64,000 nucleotides of DNA from VRUE01 sp963702955 (GCA_963702955.1 OY969774.1:930001-994000), one strand, 5' to 3'; positions 1 to 10,421 are shown, counted from the stretch's first letter. The notes: generated from the sequence alone by a model not told the origin. Made by a program: numbers and translations.

Positions 1-47
1 CAGCGGGCCATGATTGCAGAAACCGGGCCACCTCCTCCGCTCCGCGA

Positions 48-1322
48 ATGCCTGAAGAATCAGATATGGACAGGGATTCGCTCCCGCGTCCGGGGGTGGC
101 GGGAGATACGCTCCACGTCGTGCCAGTTCGCGCCACGAAACGCGGAGACGAACGCGGTCCCCTCACCGGCTCCTGCGACGTCCTGATCTGCGGGGCGAGC
201 TTTGCCGGCCTTGCCGTGGCGCGGGAGCTGGCCGGCTCGGGGGCGGACGTGATGATCCTCGACCGCTACGAGATCGGCGAGCGGCAGACCTCGGCCTGCG
301 GGATCCCGACCGATTGGCTGCGCGCCACCGGGCTGATCGGGGCGGAGCGCCAGCGCTTCGACTCGCTGCTGATCCACACCCCCCACGGCAGCAGCCGCTA
401 CCGCCTGCCCTGGACCTTCTCGACCTTCGACTACCGCGAGCTCTGCGAGCTGCTCTGGGATGGCTGCGACGCCCGCTTCGAGACCGCGAAGGTGAACGGA
501 CGCGCCGCGCCCGCAAACGGCGGCGGCGCGATCGCGGTCGAGACCGACCGCGGCACCCTCGCCTCCCCCCTGGTCGTCAACGCCCTCGGCTGGCGCCGCA
601 TGCTCGCCTCCGGCGACGGCTTCCAGCCGCCCGAGGCGCCGCTCTCACGCGGGCTCGAGGTACATCCGAACGGCGCCGGCGAGGACCTCGAGATATGGAT
701 CGACCGCCGCTACGTGCCGGCCGGATACGGCTGGTCCTTCCCGGCCCGCGACGAGCTGCGGATCGGCGTCGGCTCCTTCGACCCGCGCTTCCACGTCCGC
801 GAGACGACCGAGCTGCTGGCCGAGGACCTGGGGAGCGAACGGGTCCGCTACCAGGGCAACTGGATCCCGCACGAGCTGCGCCGCGCGACCGAGGGCGGCG
901 TCTTCTTCGTCGGCGACTCGGCCGGCCACTGCCTGCCGCTGACCGCCGAGGGGATCAGGACGGCGCTCTACTTCGGCGTCGCCCTGGGACGCGAGCTGCG
1001 CGGCGTCGTCGAGGGCCGGCAGAGCCGCGCGGCCGCGGAAGCCTCCTACGCCCGCTTCCACGACTCGCACGAGTGGAAGTTCCGCTGGATGCTGCGGGCG
1101 CAGAGGCTCGTCCCGCGGATCCCCCCGCGCCTGCTCGCCCCGCTGATCCGCCTGCTCGGGGCCAAGCGCCTGGTCAACTGGTCCTTCGAGCACTACCTGC
1201 GGATCGCCCCGCCGCCGCCGGCTCGGTCAGCGGATGACGAGCACCGTGCCGGCCAGCAGCAGCACGATCCCGACCACCCGCTCGGGGCTGAGCGGGACCT
1301 GGTCGAGGCCGAACAGGCCTAG
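48..1322 (+). CDS. FAD-dependent oxidoreductase (geranylgeranyl reductase-like)
   Basis: The 424-residue protein is a flavoprotein of the PHBH/geranylgeranyl-reductase type. A Rossmann FAD-binding motif, CGASFAGLAVA, begins near residue 48 (variant GxSxxG) and is followed by an acidic strand end, ILDRYE. The second FAD signature, GDSAGHCLPLTAEGIRTAL, lies near residue 300. Relatives reduce isoprenoid double bonds or hydroxylate small molecules; the substrate here cannot be read. The ATG at 48 gives about 40 residues before the Rossmann strand; an in-frame ATG at 66 is possible. The last 32 codons overlap the 3' end of the convergent transporter gene, and this low-complexity tail may be only read-through sequence. 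Confidence 0.75.
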   Translation: MPEESDMDRDSLPRPGVAGDTLHVVPVRATKRGDERGPLTGSCDVLICGASFAGLAVARELAGSGADVMILDRYEIGERQTSACGIPTDWLRATGLIGAERQRFDSLLIHTPHGSSRYRLPWTFSTFDYRELCELLWDGCDARFETAKVNGRAAPANGGGAIAVETDRGTLASPLVVNALGWRRMLASGDGFQPPEAPLSRGLEVHPNGAGEDLEIWIDRRYVPAGYGWSFPARDELRIGVGSFDPRFHVRETTELLAEDLGSERVRYQGNWIPHELRRATEGGVFFVGDSAGHCLPLTAEGIRTALYFGVALGRELRGVVEGRQSRAAAEASYARFHDSHEWKFRWMLRAQRLVPRIPPRLLAPLIRLLGAKRLVNWSFEHYLRIAPPPPARSADDEHRAGQQQHDPDHPLGAERDLVEAEQA

Positions 1323-1664
1323 CCGGTCGATCGCCACCGAGGCGGCGAGCTGGCCGGTGATCGTCGCCGCGGCGACTCCTCCGGCCCCGATCGCGGCGAC
1401 CGCGATCAGCGCGTTGGTGACGTAGACGGCGCCGAGCAAGCCGCCGAGCAGGTAGTACCAGCTGACGTCGAAGGTCGAGTCGAGCCCGCCCCCCTTGCCG
1501 CTGAGGACGACGATCGCCGCCAGGGCGATCGTGCCGATGCCGAAGGAGACGAGGGCGGCCGGAAGGCTGCCGGTGGCGCGGCCGAGGCCGGCGTTGATCG
1601 GCGCCTGCAGGGCGATCAGCCCGCCGGCGACCGCGGTCAGCAGCAGCGCCAGGCCCTTATCCAC
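1227..1664 (-). CDS. DMT-family membrane transporter, YdcZ/DUF606 type
   Basis: This 145-residue, very hydrophobic protein has about five membrane segments. The opening GGLIALQAPINAGLGRATGS is typical of the YdcZ (DUF606) half-size branch of the drug/metabolite transporter superfamily, whose members often work as dimers. Substrate unknown. The start is GTG at 1664, nine bases after the polA stop, so it is probably co-transcribed with polA. Its 3' end overlaps the convergent FAD oxidoreductase by 96 bases. Confidence 0.75.
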   Translation of the reverse strand: MDKGLALLLTAVAGGLIALQAPINAGLGRATGSLPAALVSFGIGTIALAAIVVLSGKGGGLDSTFDVSWYYLLGGLLGAVYVTNALIAVAAIGAGGVAAATITGQLAASVAIDRLGLFGLDQVPLSPERVVGIVLLLAGTVLVIR

Positions 1665-1673
1665 GTCGCCCCC

Positions 1674-4331
1674 TCACTTGGCGTCGAGCCAGTCCTCGCC
1701 GACGCCGATGTCGACCTCCAGCGCGGGATCGAGCTGGTAGGCGGCGCACATCTCGCGCCGCACCAGCTCGGTTGCGCCGTCCATCTCCTTCGGCGGGCCC
1801 TCGAACAGCAGCTCGTCGTGGATCTGCAGGACCAGGCGGGTCTCCATCCCGGCGTCCCGCAGGGCGCTCTGGCAGCGGACCATCGCGACCTTGATGATGT
1901 CGGCGGCGGTGCCCTGGATCACGGTGTTGACCGCCAGCCGCTCGCCCAGCCGGCGGGTGTTCGGGTTGCCCGAGCGCAGCTCCGGGATCGGCCGCCGACG
2001 CCCCATCAAGGTCTTCACGTAGCCCTCCTCCTGGGCGCGCTCGACGACCTGCTCGCGGAAGGCACGCACCGCCGGGAAGCGCTCGAGGTAGCGGGCGACG
2101 AACTCCTCCCCCTCTTTGCGCGGGATGTTGAGCCGGTCGGCGAGGCCGAAGCCGGTCAGCCCGTAGACGATCCCGAAGTTGACCATCTTCGCCTTCGAGC
2201 GCTGGCCGACGTCGACGTCGTCGCGGGAGATGTCGAAGACCTCGGCCGCGGTCGCGGCGTGGACGTCTTCGCCGGCGCGGAAGATCTCCTTCAGCACCTC
2301 CTCGTCGGCGACGTGGGCGAGGACGCGCAGCTCGACCTGGCTGTAGTCGGCGGAGAGCAGGCGGGCGCCGAGCTCGGCGACGAAGCAGCCGCGCACCGGG
2401 CGGCCGATCTCGGTGCGGATCGGGATGTTCTGCAGGTTCGGGTTGGTGCTGGAGAGGCGGCCGGTGGTCGTCGCCGCCTGGTTGAAGGTGGTGTGGACGC
2501 GGCCCGTCTGCGGATCGATCAGGTCGGGCAGCGAGTCGAGATAGGTGCTCTTCAGCTTGCTCAGCTCGCGCCACTGCTCGATCTTCTCGACGATCGGATG
2601 CTCGTCGCGAATCTGGGCGAGGACGCGGGCGTCGGTCGAGAAGCCGGTCTTGCCGCGCCGCTTGCGGGTCAGGCCGAGCTTCTCGAAGAGGATGCGGCCG
2701 ACCTGCTGTGGCGAGCCGATCGTGAACTCCTCCTCGGCCAGCTCGAAGATCTCCTTCTCCAGGGTGGCGATCCGCTCGCCGAAGCCGGCGCCGACCTCGG
2801 CCAGCCGCTCGGCGTCGAGCTTCAGTCCCTCGCGTTCCATCGCCGCGAGGACGTGGACCAGCGGCAGCTCGACGTCGCGCAGCAGCGGCACCAGGTCGAG
2901 CTGCGCGAGTCGCGGCCGCTGGGTCTCGACGAGGGCCGCGATCAGGCGCGCCTCCTCGGGCGGGTCGAGGCCGGCCTCGACCTCCTCGCCGAGCGCGAGC
3001 TGCCCGTCATCCCCGGCGCTCCCGGCGGCCGCGCCCTCGGCGAGGCCGATGCCGGCGTCGGCGGCCAGCTCGGTCAGCTCGTAAGTACGGCGTTGCGGCT
3101 CCAGCAGGTAGGCGGCGAGCATCGTGTCGTGGTCCAGCGTCAGCTCGATCCCCTCGCGGGCGGCGGCGGCGAGCAATCCGTAGCGGCCGCCGCCGAGCGA
3201 CTTCGCGTCGTGTGAGGCGAGCGGATGGGCGGCGAGGGCGACCGCCAGCTCGTCGAGGGTCGCGGCGCCGGCCAGGATCCGCTCCCCCTGGGCGGCGGCC
3301 CAGCGGTCGCCGGCGATCGCCAGCGCCACCGGGCCGTCGGCGAGGTCTCCGGGCGTCCCCTCCTCCGCTTCGACCGCCAGCTCCTCCTCGACCCTGCGGC
3401 CGGGGACCGCCTCGCCCTCCGGGAGCGCTTCTTCCAGCCGCTCCATCACCGCCCGCAGCTCGAACTCGCGCATGAAGTCGCGCAGGGCGCCGCGGTCGGG
3501 CTCCGACGCCATCGCCTCCCTCAGGTCGACGCCCGTGTCGATGTCGTACTGGAGCGTCGCCAGCTGCTTCGACATGCGCGCGTCGTCGGCGTGCTCGACC
3601 AGGTTCTGCTTGCGCTTGGCGCCGGAGACCTCCTCGACGCTCTCCAGCACGCCCTCCAGCGAGCCGAACCGCTGCAGCAGCTGGGTGGCCGTCTTCTCGC
3701 CGATCCCGGGGACGCCGGGGATGTTGTCGGAGGTGTCGCCGCGCAACCCCATCAGATCGACGATCAGCTCCGGCGGCACCCCGTAGCGCTCGCGCACGGC
3801 ATCCTCGTCGTAGACCTTGGTCTCGGTGATCCCGCGCGAGGTGCTCATCACCCGCACGCCGGGTCCGACCAGCTGGTAGGCGTCGCGGTCCCCGGTCACG
3901 ACCATCACCGGGATCCCCTGCTCGCGGGCCTGCCGGGTCAGCGAGGCGATCACGTCGTCGGCCTCGAAGCCCTCGACCTTGACGTTGGTGTAGCCGAAGG
4001 ACTCGACCAGCGGCATCAGCTGGGGCCACTGCTCGCGCAGCAGGTCGGGACGGGGTTTGCGCTGCGCCTTGTAGAGGTCGTAGGTGACCTCGCGCCCGGA
4101 CATGCCCGCGTCCCAGGCGACGACCACCCCGGCCGGGTGATGCTCGTCGATGATCTTGACCAGCATCGAGGCGAGCCCGTAGATCGCGTTGGTAGGCCGC
4201 CCGTCTGAGGTCCCGATCGACTCCGGCAGAGCGAAGAAGGCCCGGTAGGCGAGCGAGTTGCCGTCGATCAGGAAAAGCTCGCCGTCGTCGGCCGTCGCCG
4301 TCGCTTCCTTCCCCTTCTTCGTAGCGGCCAT
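1674..4331 (-). CDS. polA: DNA polymerase I
   Basis: This 885-residue family A polymerase fills gaps in DNA repair and processes Okazaki fragments. The N-terminal 5'-3' exonuclease covers about residues 15-310 (LFLIDGNSLAYRAF near the start; the helix-hairpin-helix GLRGDTSDNIPGVPGIGEKTA). A middle 3'-5' exonuclease-like domain lacks an obvious DxE motif, so proofreading is probably absent. The polymerase domain carries motif A (DYSQVELR, Asp662), motif B (RSKAKMVNFGIVYG, from about 711) and motif C (QIHDEL, His838-Asp839). I chose ATG 4331 (MAATKKGKE) because the frame upstream is proline/arginine-rich and shows no family similarity. It ends nine bases before the transporter gene. Confidence 0.95.
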   Translation of the reverse strand: MAATKKGKEATATADDGELFLIDGNSLAYRAFFALPESIGTSDGRPTNAIYGLASMLVKIIDEHHPAGVVVAWDAGMSGREVTYDLYKAQRKPRPDLLREQWPQLMPLVESFGYTNVKVEGFEADDVIASLTRQAREQGIPVMVVTGDRDAYQLVGPGVRVMSTSRGITETKVYDEDAVRERYGVPPELIVDLMGLRGDTSDNIPGVPGIGEKTATQLLQRFGSLEGVLESVEEVSGAKRKQNLVEHADDARMSKQLATLQYDIDTGVDLREAMASEPDRGALRDFMREFELRAVMERLEEALPEGEAVPGRRVEEELAVEAEEGTPGDLADGPVALAIAGDRWAAAQGERILAGAATLDELAVALAAHPLASHDAKSLGGGRYGLLAAAAREGIELTLDHDTMLAAYLLEPQRRTYELTELAADAGIGLAEGAAAGSAGDDGQLALGEEVEAGLDPPEEARLIAALVETQRPRLAQLDLVPLLRDVELPLVHVLAAMEREGLKLDAERLAEVGAGFGERIATLEKEIFELAEEEFTIGSPQQVGRILFEKLGLTRKRRGKTGFSTDARVLAQIRDEHPIVEKIEQWRELSKLKSTYLDSLPDLIDPQTGRVHTTFNQAATTTGRLSSTNPNLQNIPIRTEIGRPVRGCFVAELGARLLSADYSQVELRVLAHVADEEVLKEIFRAGEDVHAATAAEVFDISRDDVDVGQRSKAKMVNFGIVYGLTGFGLADRLNIPRKEGEEFVARYLERFPAVRAFREQVVERAQEEGYVKTLMGRRRPIPELRSGNPNTRRLGERLAVNTVIQGTAADIIKVAMVRCQSALRDAGMETRLVLQIHDELLFEGPPKEMDGATELVRREMCAAYQLDPALEVDIGVGEDWLDAK

Positions 4332-4342
4332 CGGCGCCCACT

Positions 4343-5317
4343 CTAAGGACGCGCCAACTCGTCCGCCAGCCAGCGACCGATCCGCCCCGGTTCGGCATCG
4401 AGCTGCCCTTCCGAGAGCCGCTCGACCCGATAGCCCAGTCGGCGCAGCTCGAAGTCCCGGCTGTGGTCGTCCTCGAAGGCCGCTTCTCCACGGTGATACA
4501 GGTAGCTGTCCGTTTCGACGATCAGCCGCCGCTCGCGCCAGAGGAAGTCGACGAGGTGGCGGCCTACCCGTACGTTGACGTCGGGAACCGGCAGCCGGTG
4601 TCGCCGGCATAGCCGCAGGAAGTCCCGCTCGAGGTCGCTGCGGGTGCGATCGCGCTCCGGTGGCGACCCGATCGGCAGGCCGAGGACATCCGCCTGGCGG
4701 ATCGCACGGCGGAGCTCTTTCGGAGAGACGATCCGTCGGTCACCGCGGATCGCCACAGCCCGCCGAAGGTCGGCGATCGTCCGCGCCGGAGTCGTAACCG
4801 GGATGCCGCTGCGAAGCGTCACGTCGGTGGGCCGCAGAGTCCCCGAGCGATGCAGGCGGACGCCGCGTCGGCTCCCTCTGCCCCCGCCCCCGCAAACCGA
4901 GACATCGACGGGTCCTTCGCCCGGCCCCAACAGGCCCCAGCAGACGGCCGCGCTGCGATGGCTCAGAGCGGCTCCCCATAGCTTGAGGATCGGCACCGCC
5001 TGCTCCTCGTCGCCTCGGACCGCCGGGGAGGCGACGGCGCGGCTACCCTTCCCGCCGACCGCCGGGCCGCCTCCACAGGCCATCAGCGCAGCCATCCATC
5101 GCGCCTCTCCCGAAAGCGCCGTGTGCCCGACGGCGTATACGCCACGGTGGACCCCGTGCAGGCGGCCGGTTCGGGCGCGGTGCCGCACACCATGCTTGTC
5201 CAGTCCCAGTTCACGCAGCTGGCGAACCGAGACGATTCCGCACTGGCGCTCCGCGAGCTCGGTCAGCCGTGCGTCGAGCCGGGCACATCCCATCGCTTGG
5301 CGGGTTGGTCGGTCCAT
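4343..5317 (-). CDS. AbiEi-type N-terminal domain fused to DUF559 nuclease-like domain
   Basis: This 324-residue protein has an N-terminal winged-helix AbiEi-antitoxin-like domain (about 10-60: QCGIVSVRQLRELGL, then GVYAVGH) and a C-terminal DUF559/Vsr-like PD-(D/E)XK fold (about 240-320: VGRHLVDFLWRERRLIVETD, then DFELRRLGYRVER). Candidate catalytic residues are the Asp of VDFLW and Glu-Thr-Asp of VETD. Such proteins are common as single genes in Actinomycetota, and no partner toxin lies beside this one. The role is unknown; defence or DNA repair are possibilities only. It sits 11 bases upstream of polA and is divergent from the malic enzyme. Confidence 0.7.
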   Translation of the reverse strand: MDRPTRQAMGCARLDARLTELAERQCGIVSVRQLRELGLDKHGVRHRARTGRLHGVHRGVYAVGHTALSGEARWMAALMACGGGPAVGGKGSRAVASPAVRGDEEQAVPILKLWGAALSHRSAAVCWGLLGPGEGPVDVSVCGGGGRGSRRGVRLHRSGTLRPTDVTLRSGIPVTTPARTIADLRRAVAIRGDRRIVSPKELRRAIRQADVLGLPIGSPPERDRTRSDLERDFLRLCRRHRLPVPDVNVRVGRHLVDFLWRERRLIVETDSYLYHRGEAAFEDDHSRDFELRRLGYRVERLSEGQLDAEPGRIGRWLADELARP

Positions 5318-5374
5318 ATTGCGACCAAGTCGCCAGGCAACGCCGACTCTCCCCCCGCGACGCTCGAAATGCCC

Positions 5375-5398
5375 GCAACCTCCGTGCGGCGGAGTTGC
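5375..5398. promoter_or_regulatory. Imperfect inverted repeat upstream of malic enzyme, possible operator
   Basis: GCAACCTCCG (5375-5384) and CGGAGTTGC (5390-5398) form an inverted repeat with one extra base in the left arm. It lies just upstream of the candidate -10 element of the malic enzyme, in the 105-base divergent intergenic region. It could be a repressor site or a chance hairpin. Confidence 0.3.
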
Positions 5399-5408
5399 GT
5401 GGGATGCC

Positions 5409-5414
5409 TATGAT
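5409..5414 (+). promoter_or_regulatory. Candidate -10 element of the malic enzyme (leaderless mRNA)
   Basis: TATGAT ends nine bases before the ATG at 5423, so transcription would begin at or next to the start codon and give a leaderless mRNA, which is common in high-G+C actinobacteria. No clear -35 hexamer is seen at 16-18 bases, and no Shine-Dalgarno precedes the ATG. Confidence 0.4.
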
Positions 5415-5422
5415 GCGCGCCC

Positions 5423-6880
5423 ATGGCCGTCTCCGCTCAGTACAGCGTCACGATCCGGGTCGAGCTCGACGCGCGTCAGGAGCCGCTGGGCAAATTGACC
5501 GCGGCGATCGCCGAGGCGGGCGGGCAGCTGCAGGGGGTCGACCTGGTGCCCGGCGCCGGCAGCGAGGGCAAGCGGGTGCGGGAGTTCACGATCGACGCCC
5601 AGGACCGGCCGCACTGGGAGCGGATCCTGCGGGCGATCGGCTCGACCCGCGGCGCCAAGGTGCTCGACTACGTCAACCGGACGATGCAGATGCACCGCGG
5701 CGGCAAGATCTCGGTCGAGAACAAGTACCCGCTGAAGACGCGCGACGACCTCTCGATGGCCTACACGCCCGGCGTCGCCCGCGTCTGCCAGGACATCGCC
5801 GCCGACCGTGCCAAGGCCTTCGAGTACACGATCAAGAAGAACACCGTCGCGATCGTCTCCGACGGCAGCGCCGTGCTCGGGCTCGGCAACATCGGCCCCG
5901 AGGCGGCGATGCCGGTGATGGAGGGCAAGGCGATGCTGTTCAAGGAGTTCGCCGGGGTCAACGCCTTCCCGATCTGCCTCGACACCCAGGACGCCGAGGA
6001 GATCGTCAAGGCGGTGGAGCTGATCGCGCCGACCTTCGGCGGCATCAACCTCGAGGACATCTCCGCCCCGCGCTGCTTCGAGATCGAGGAGAGGCTGAAG
6101 GCATCGCTCGACATCCCGGTCTTCCACGACGACCAGCACGGCACCGCGGTGGTCGTGATGGCGGCGCTGTTCAACGCGTTGAAGATCGTCGGCAAGCCGA
6201 TCGAGAGCCTGCGGGTGCTGGTGGTCGGGCTCGGCGCCGCCGGTGTCGCGGTGACCAAGATGATGCTCGCGTCGGGGGTGACCCACGTGGTCGGCTGCGA
6301 TCGCAACGGCGCTCTCTCGACCGAGCGCGAGGACTACAAGTCCGGCGAGATGAGCGGGATCAAGCGCTGGTACGCGGAGAACTCGAATCCCGACAAGATC
6401 GCCGGCCAGCCCGCCGACGCGATCGACGGCATGGACCTGTTCATCGGCCTCTCCGGCCCCGGGATCATCCCGGCGGAGGCGCTCGGCAGGATGAACGACG
6501 ACGCGATCGTCTTCGCGATGGCAAACCCCAACCCCGAGGTGATGCCGGAGGACGCCGCGCCCTACGTGCGGATCATGGCCACCGGCCGCTCCGACTATCC
6601 GAACCAGATCAACAACGTGCTCTGCTTCCCGGGAATCTTCCGCGGCGCGCTCGACGCCGGTTCGCCGACCATCACCGAGGAGATGAAGCTGGCCGCCGCC
6701 CGCGGGATCGCCGAAGTCGTCACCGACGACGACCTCTCCGAGGACTACGTGATCCCCAGCGTCTTCAACCGCGAAGTGGCGCCGAAGGTGGCGAAGGCCG
6801 TCGTCGAGGAGGCCAAGCGCGAGGGAATCGCCCGCTTCAGCGAGGAGACCGGCACCTTCTCCACGGTGGAGGTCGGTTGA
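5423..6880 (+). CDS. NAD(P)-dependent malic enzyme with N-terminal ACT-like domain
   Basis: This 485-residue enzyme oxidatively decarboxylates L-malate to pyruvate. The N-terminal 80-90 residues (QYSVTIRVELDARQEPLGKL) resemble an ACT regulatory domain, seen in one class of bacterial malic enzymes. The catalytic part follows: the malic N-domain around AYTPGVARVCQDIA, the metal/substrate stretch VFHDDQHGTAVVVMAALFNA, then the NAD-binding VLVVGLGAAGVAVTKMML. The ACT domain suggests control by a small effector. The stop is four bases before the next gene, so the two are co-transcribed. Confidence 0.9.
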   Translation: MAVSAQYSVTIRVELDARQEPLGKLTAAIAEAGGQLQGVDLVPGAGSEGKRVREFTIDAQDRPHWERILRAIGSTRGAKVLDYVNRTMQMHRGGKISVENKYPLKTRDDLSMAYTPGVARVCQDIAADRAKAFEYTIKKNTVAIVSDGSAVLGLGNIGPEAAMPVMEGKAMLFKEFAGVNAFPICLDTQDAEEIVKAVELIAPTFGGINLEDISAPRCFEIEERLKASLDIPVFHDDQHGTAVVVMAALFNALKIVGKPIESLRVLVVGLGAAGVAVTKMMLASGVTHVVGCDRNGALSTEREDYKSGEMSGIKRWYAENSNPDKIAGQPADAIDGMDLFIGLSGPGIIPAEALGRMNDDAIVFAMANPNPEVMPEDAAPYVRIMATGRSDYPNQINNVLCFPGIFRGALDAGSPTITEEMKLAAARGIAEVVTDDDLSEDYVIPSVFNREVAPKVAKAVVEEAKREGIARFSEETGTFSTVEVG

Positions 6881-6884
6881 CGGA

Positions 6885-7790
6885 GTGAAGGTCCTGGTCA
6901 CCGGAGCCAGCGGGACGATCGGCGCCGCGCTCTGCGACGCGCTGCTCGCCCGGGGCGACACGGTGGCCGGGCTGACGCGGGACCCGCAGCGCGCCCGGGC
7001 GACAAACCCGGGCGTCGGCTGGCACGCCTGGGAGCCGACCCTGGAACGGCCGCCGGCCGAGGCGTTCGCGGGGGTCGACGGCGTCGTCAACCTGCTCGGC
7101 GAGAAGATCAACCAGCGCTGGACCGACGACGCCAAGCGCCGGATCATCGAGAGCCGTCGCACCGGCACCCGCAACCTGGTCGCGGCGATCGCCGGCTTGG
7201 AGCGCAAGCCGGGCGTGCTGGTCAGCCAGTCCGCGATCGGCTTCTATGGCGACCGCGGCGAGGAGATCGTCAACGAGTCGGCTCCGTCGGGCGAGGGCTT
7301 CGACGCCGAGGTCGTGCGCGAGTGGGAGGCCGCCGCACGCGAGGTCGAGGCGAGCGGCGTGCGTCTGGTCATCGTCCGTACCGGCCACGTGCTCGCCGCC
7401 GGCGAGGGCCTGCTGGCAGAGCTGCTGACGCCGTTCAAGCTCGGCGTCGGCGGCCCGCTCGCCGGCGGGCGCCAGTACATGTCGTGGATCCACGTCGACG
7501 ACGAGGTCGGGCTGCTGCTCTGGGCGCTCGACAACCGGGAGGTGAGCGGGGTCGTCAACGCGACCGCGCCCGGGCCGGTGACGAACCGCGAGTTCTCGCG
7601 GGCGCTCGGGAAGGCGTTGGGACGGCCGGCCGTCGTGCCGGTGCCGGGGTTCGTGCTCGACCTCAAATTCGGCGGCGAGTTCGGCGCCGTTTTGCGCGGA
7701 GGGCAGCGGGTCGTTCCTCGGCGGGCGCAGGATCTCGGGTACGAGTTCCGGTACAGCGGGATCGACAAGGCACTTCAAAGCCTGGTCTAA
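6885..7790 (+). CDS. TIGR01777-family NAD-dependent epimerase/oxidoreductase
   Basis: This 301-residue extended SDR protein starts with the Rossmann motif VLVTGASGTIGAAL. It contains NLLGEKINQRWTDDAKRRI, the VSQSAIGFYGDRGEE strand typical of the YfcH/SulA-like TIGR01777 group, and MSWIHVDDEV. The substrate is unknown; relatives are annotated as epimerases or cell-division inhibitors. The GTG start at 6885 lies four bases after the malic enzyme stop. It ends one base before the stop of the convergent lipoprotein gene. Confidence 0.82.
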   Translation: MKVLVTGASGTIGAALCDALLARGDTVAGLTRDPQRARATNPGVGWHAWEPTLERPPAEAFAGVDGVVNLLGEKINQRWTDDAKRRIIESRRTGTRNLVAAIAGLERKPGVLVSQSAIGFYGDRGEEIVNESAPSGEGFDAEVVREWEAAAREVEASGVRLVIVRTGHVLAAGEGLLAELLTPFKLGVGGPLAGGRQYMSWIHVDDEVGLLLWALDNREVSGVVNATAPGPVTNREFSRALGKALGRPAVVPVPGFVLDLKFGGEFGAVLRGGQRVVPRRAQDLGYEFRYSGIDKALQSLV

Positions 7791-7791
7791 C

Positions 7792-8302
7792 TCACTCGCT
7801 GCCGAGGGACTCACTGACCGATTGCCGCAAGTTCGATGAGCTGCCGGCGCCCTCGATGGCGGTCAGGAGCTGGTGCATGGAGGCCGCGCCGGGTTGGCCC
7901 GATAGCTGGGTTATTCCCGCTTCGTCGAGGATCGAGCGAGAGTATTTGGCGGCGGTCGGGTCTCGGTCGGCTACGTAGGCCACGGTGGTCGAGTCCTCGG
8001 TGGCGCGGCGGGCGTTTGCTCCTACGGCAGCCAGCGTCCAGGCTCTGCCGTATTCGCTGTCGCTGACGCAGACCAAGCGCACATGCGCCTCCCCGTCCCG
8101 AGCCCCATGACGCCTCAGCACCCGTTTCGCCCCCGCGCAAGCCGGCGCAACCGCATAGACAGAGACAGTCGCACCCTCAGCGACCCCCCCAGCTTCCCCA
8201 CAGCCAGCTACCGCCATCGCAGTTAGCACGATGCAAGCAACTGTCACTGCTGTCTTGGGCAGGCCGCGGGGAGGGACGGGCAGTCCCCTCGCCTGCCTCG
8301 CG

Positions 8303-8310
<8 letters not shown>
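7792..8310 (-). CDS. Putative lipoprotein, truncated type I periplasmic-binding-protein-like
   Basis: This 172-residue protein has a signal peptide (AVTVACIVLTAMAVAGC) with lipobox VAGC, acylated Cys37. The mature part holds VSVYAVAP, then GRAWTLAAVGANARRATEDS, TTVAYVADRDPTAAKYS and LDEAGITQLS. These are the first strands and helices of the branched-chain amino acid (Peripla_BP_6) fold, but the rest of the usual 380-420 residues is missing. It looks like a domain remnant or a small binding lipoprotein. The start appears to be TTG at 8310, overlapping the pfkA stop by eight bases; an in-frame GTG at 8247 would cut into the signal peptide. No permease or ATPase is nearby. Confidence 0.55.
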
Positions 8311-9331
<1,021 letters not shown>

Positions 9332-9359
9332 CGGCTTCAGCTTACGCAGGGACCCGCGC

Positions 9360-9509
9360 TCAAGAAGTCGGCTTGAAGACGCGGATCGTGGCGCCGATCA
9401 GGACGATCCCGAAGAAGATCAGGCCGGAGACGCCGCCGCCCTGGCCCAGCCAGGCGTAGACGACGGTGGTGGCGCCGAGCGCCAGGAAGACACTTACGAC
9501 CATGCTCAT
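9360..9509 (-). CDS. Small membrane protein (49 aa)
   Basis: Reading the minus strand from ATG 9509 gives a 49-residue protein beginning MSMVVSVFLALGATTVVYAW and ending VFKPTS. It has two hydrophobic segments separated by GQGGG, so probably a two-pass membrane protein. It lies 12 bases after the trpA stop and 28 bases before the pfkA start. A second in-frame ATG is at 9503. Function unknown. Confidence 0.5.
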   Translation of the reverse strand: MSMVVSVFLALGATTVVYAWLGQGGGVSGLIFFGIVLIGATIRVFKPTS

Positions 9510-9521
9510 GCGGCGCGCATC

Positions 9522-10405
9522 CTATCGGCCGAGGGCGACGCGGGCGTCGGAGAGGAAGGATGCGACCGCGTCGGCGGCGGCTCCCGGCGAGCCCGCCTCG
9601 CCGGCGGCGCGGACCAGGCGGCTGCCGACGATGACGCCGTCGGCGACCTCGCCGACCTGCGCCGCCTGCGCCGGCGTGCCGATGCCGAAGCCGACCGCGA
9701 CCGGCACCTCGGCGTCGCGCTTGGTCGCGACGACGAGCTCGGCCAGGCCGGCCGGGATCGACTCCCGCTCGCCGGTCGTGCCGACGGTCGAGACGACGTA
9801 GACGAAGCCGGCGGCCGAAGCGCAGATGCGGGCGCGGCGCTCGGGCGGGGTGGTCGGCGCGACCAGGGGCACCAGGGCCAAACCGGCGGCAGCGAGCGCC
9901 TCGCGCACCTCCCCCGCCTCCTCCAGCGGCATGTCCGGGACGATCGCCCCGGCGGCGCCGGCTGCGGCGGCGAAGCGGGCGAACTCGGCCGCGCCGCCGT
10001 GGGCGAGCACCATGTTGGCGTAGACCATGAAGACGACCGGGACGCGGTCGGCGACCGAGCGGCAGACCTCGAGCGCGGTGGCGAAGGTCGCACCGCCGGC
10101 CAGCGCCGCGGTGGCGGCGGCGTGGATCGTCGGCCCGTCGGCGAGGGGATCGGAGAACGGCACGCCGAGCTCGATCAGGTCGGCACCCGAATCGGCGTAG
10201 GCGCCGGCGATCGCCGGCGAGGACTCGCGGTCGGGATAGCCGGCCATCATGTAGGGCATCAAGGCCGCCCGGCCCTCGGACTTCGCAAGCTGAAATGCCC
10301 GGGCTATGCGCTCCGCACCGGTCGCCGTCGAGGAGCCGGCGGGCGCAACCGTTGAGGGGGTCGGGGGGTGACCCTGGCGAGCCTCCCCGCTGTTGCTCGC
10401 CAGGG

Positions 10406-10409
<4 letters not shown>
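9522..10409 (-). CDS. trpA: Tryptophan synthase alpha chain
   Basis: This TIM-barrel protein cleaves indole-3-glycerol phosphate to indole and glyceraldehyde 3-phosphate. Family sequence starts at ERIARAFQLAKSEGRAALM, followed by YMMAGYPD and LIELGVPFSDPLADGPTIH (catalytic Glu in ELG, Asp in DPLADG) and the phosphate-binding GFGIGTPAQAAQV. The only usable start is GTG 10409, which shares GTGA with the trpB stop. About 30 residues precede the normal N-terminus and come from a 66-bp palindrome (10356-10421). The hairpin contains the start codon, so expression probably relies on coupling to trpB. Confidence 0.92.

Positions 10410-10421
<12 letters not shown>
10356..10421. repeat. 26-bp perfect inverted repeat across the trpB/trpA junction
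   Basis: Arms 10356-10381 and 10396-10421 are exact reverse complements of 26 bases around a 14-base loop. The right arm contains the trpB stop and the trpA start; the rest codes for the trpA N-terminal extension. No T-run follows on either strand, so it is not a typical terminator. AGGGTCACCC within the arm is shared with the palindrome at 24679-24789. Confidence 0.9.

Noticed and set aside
4343..5317. AbiEi/DUF559 protein as part of a toxin-antitoxin operon
   Set aside because: No partner toxin is adjacent; the neighbours are polA and the divergent malic enzyme.
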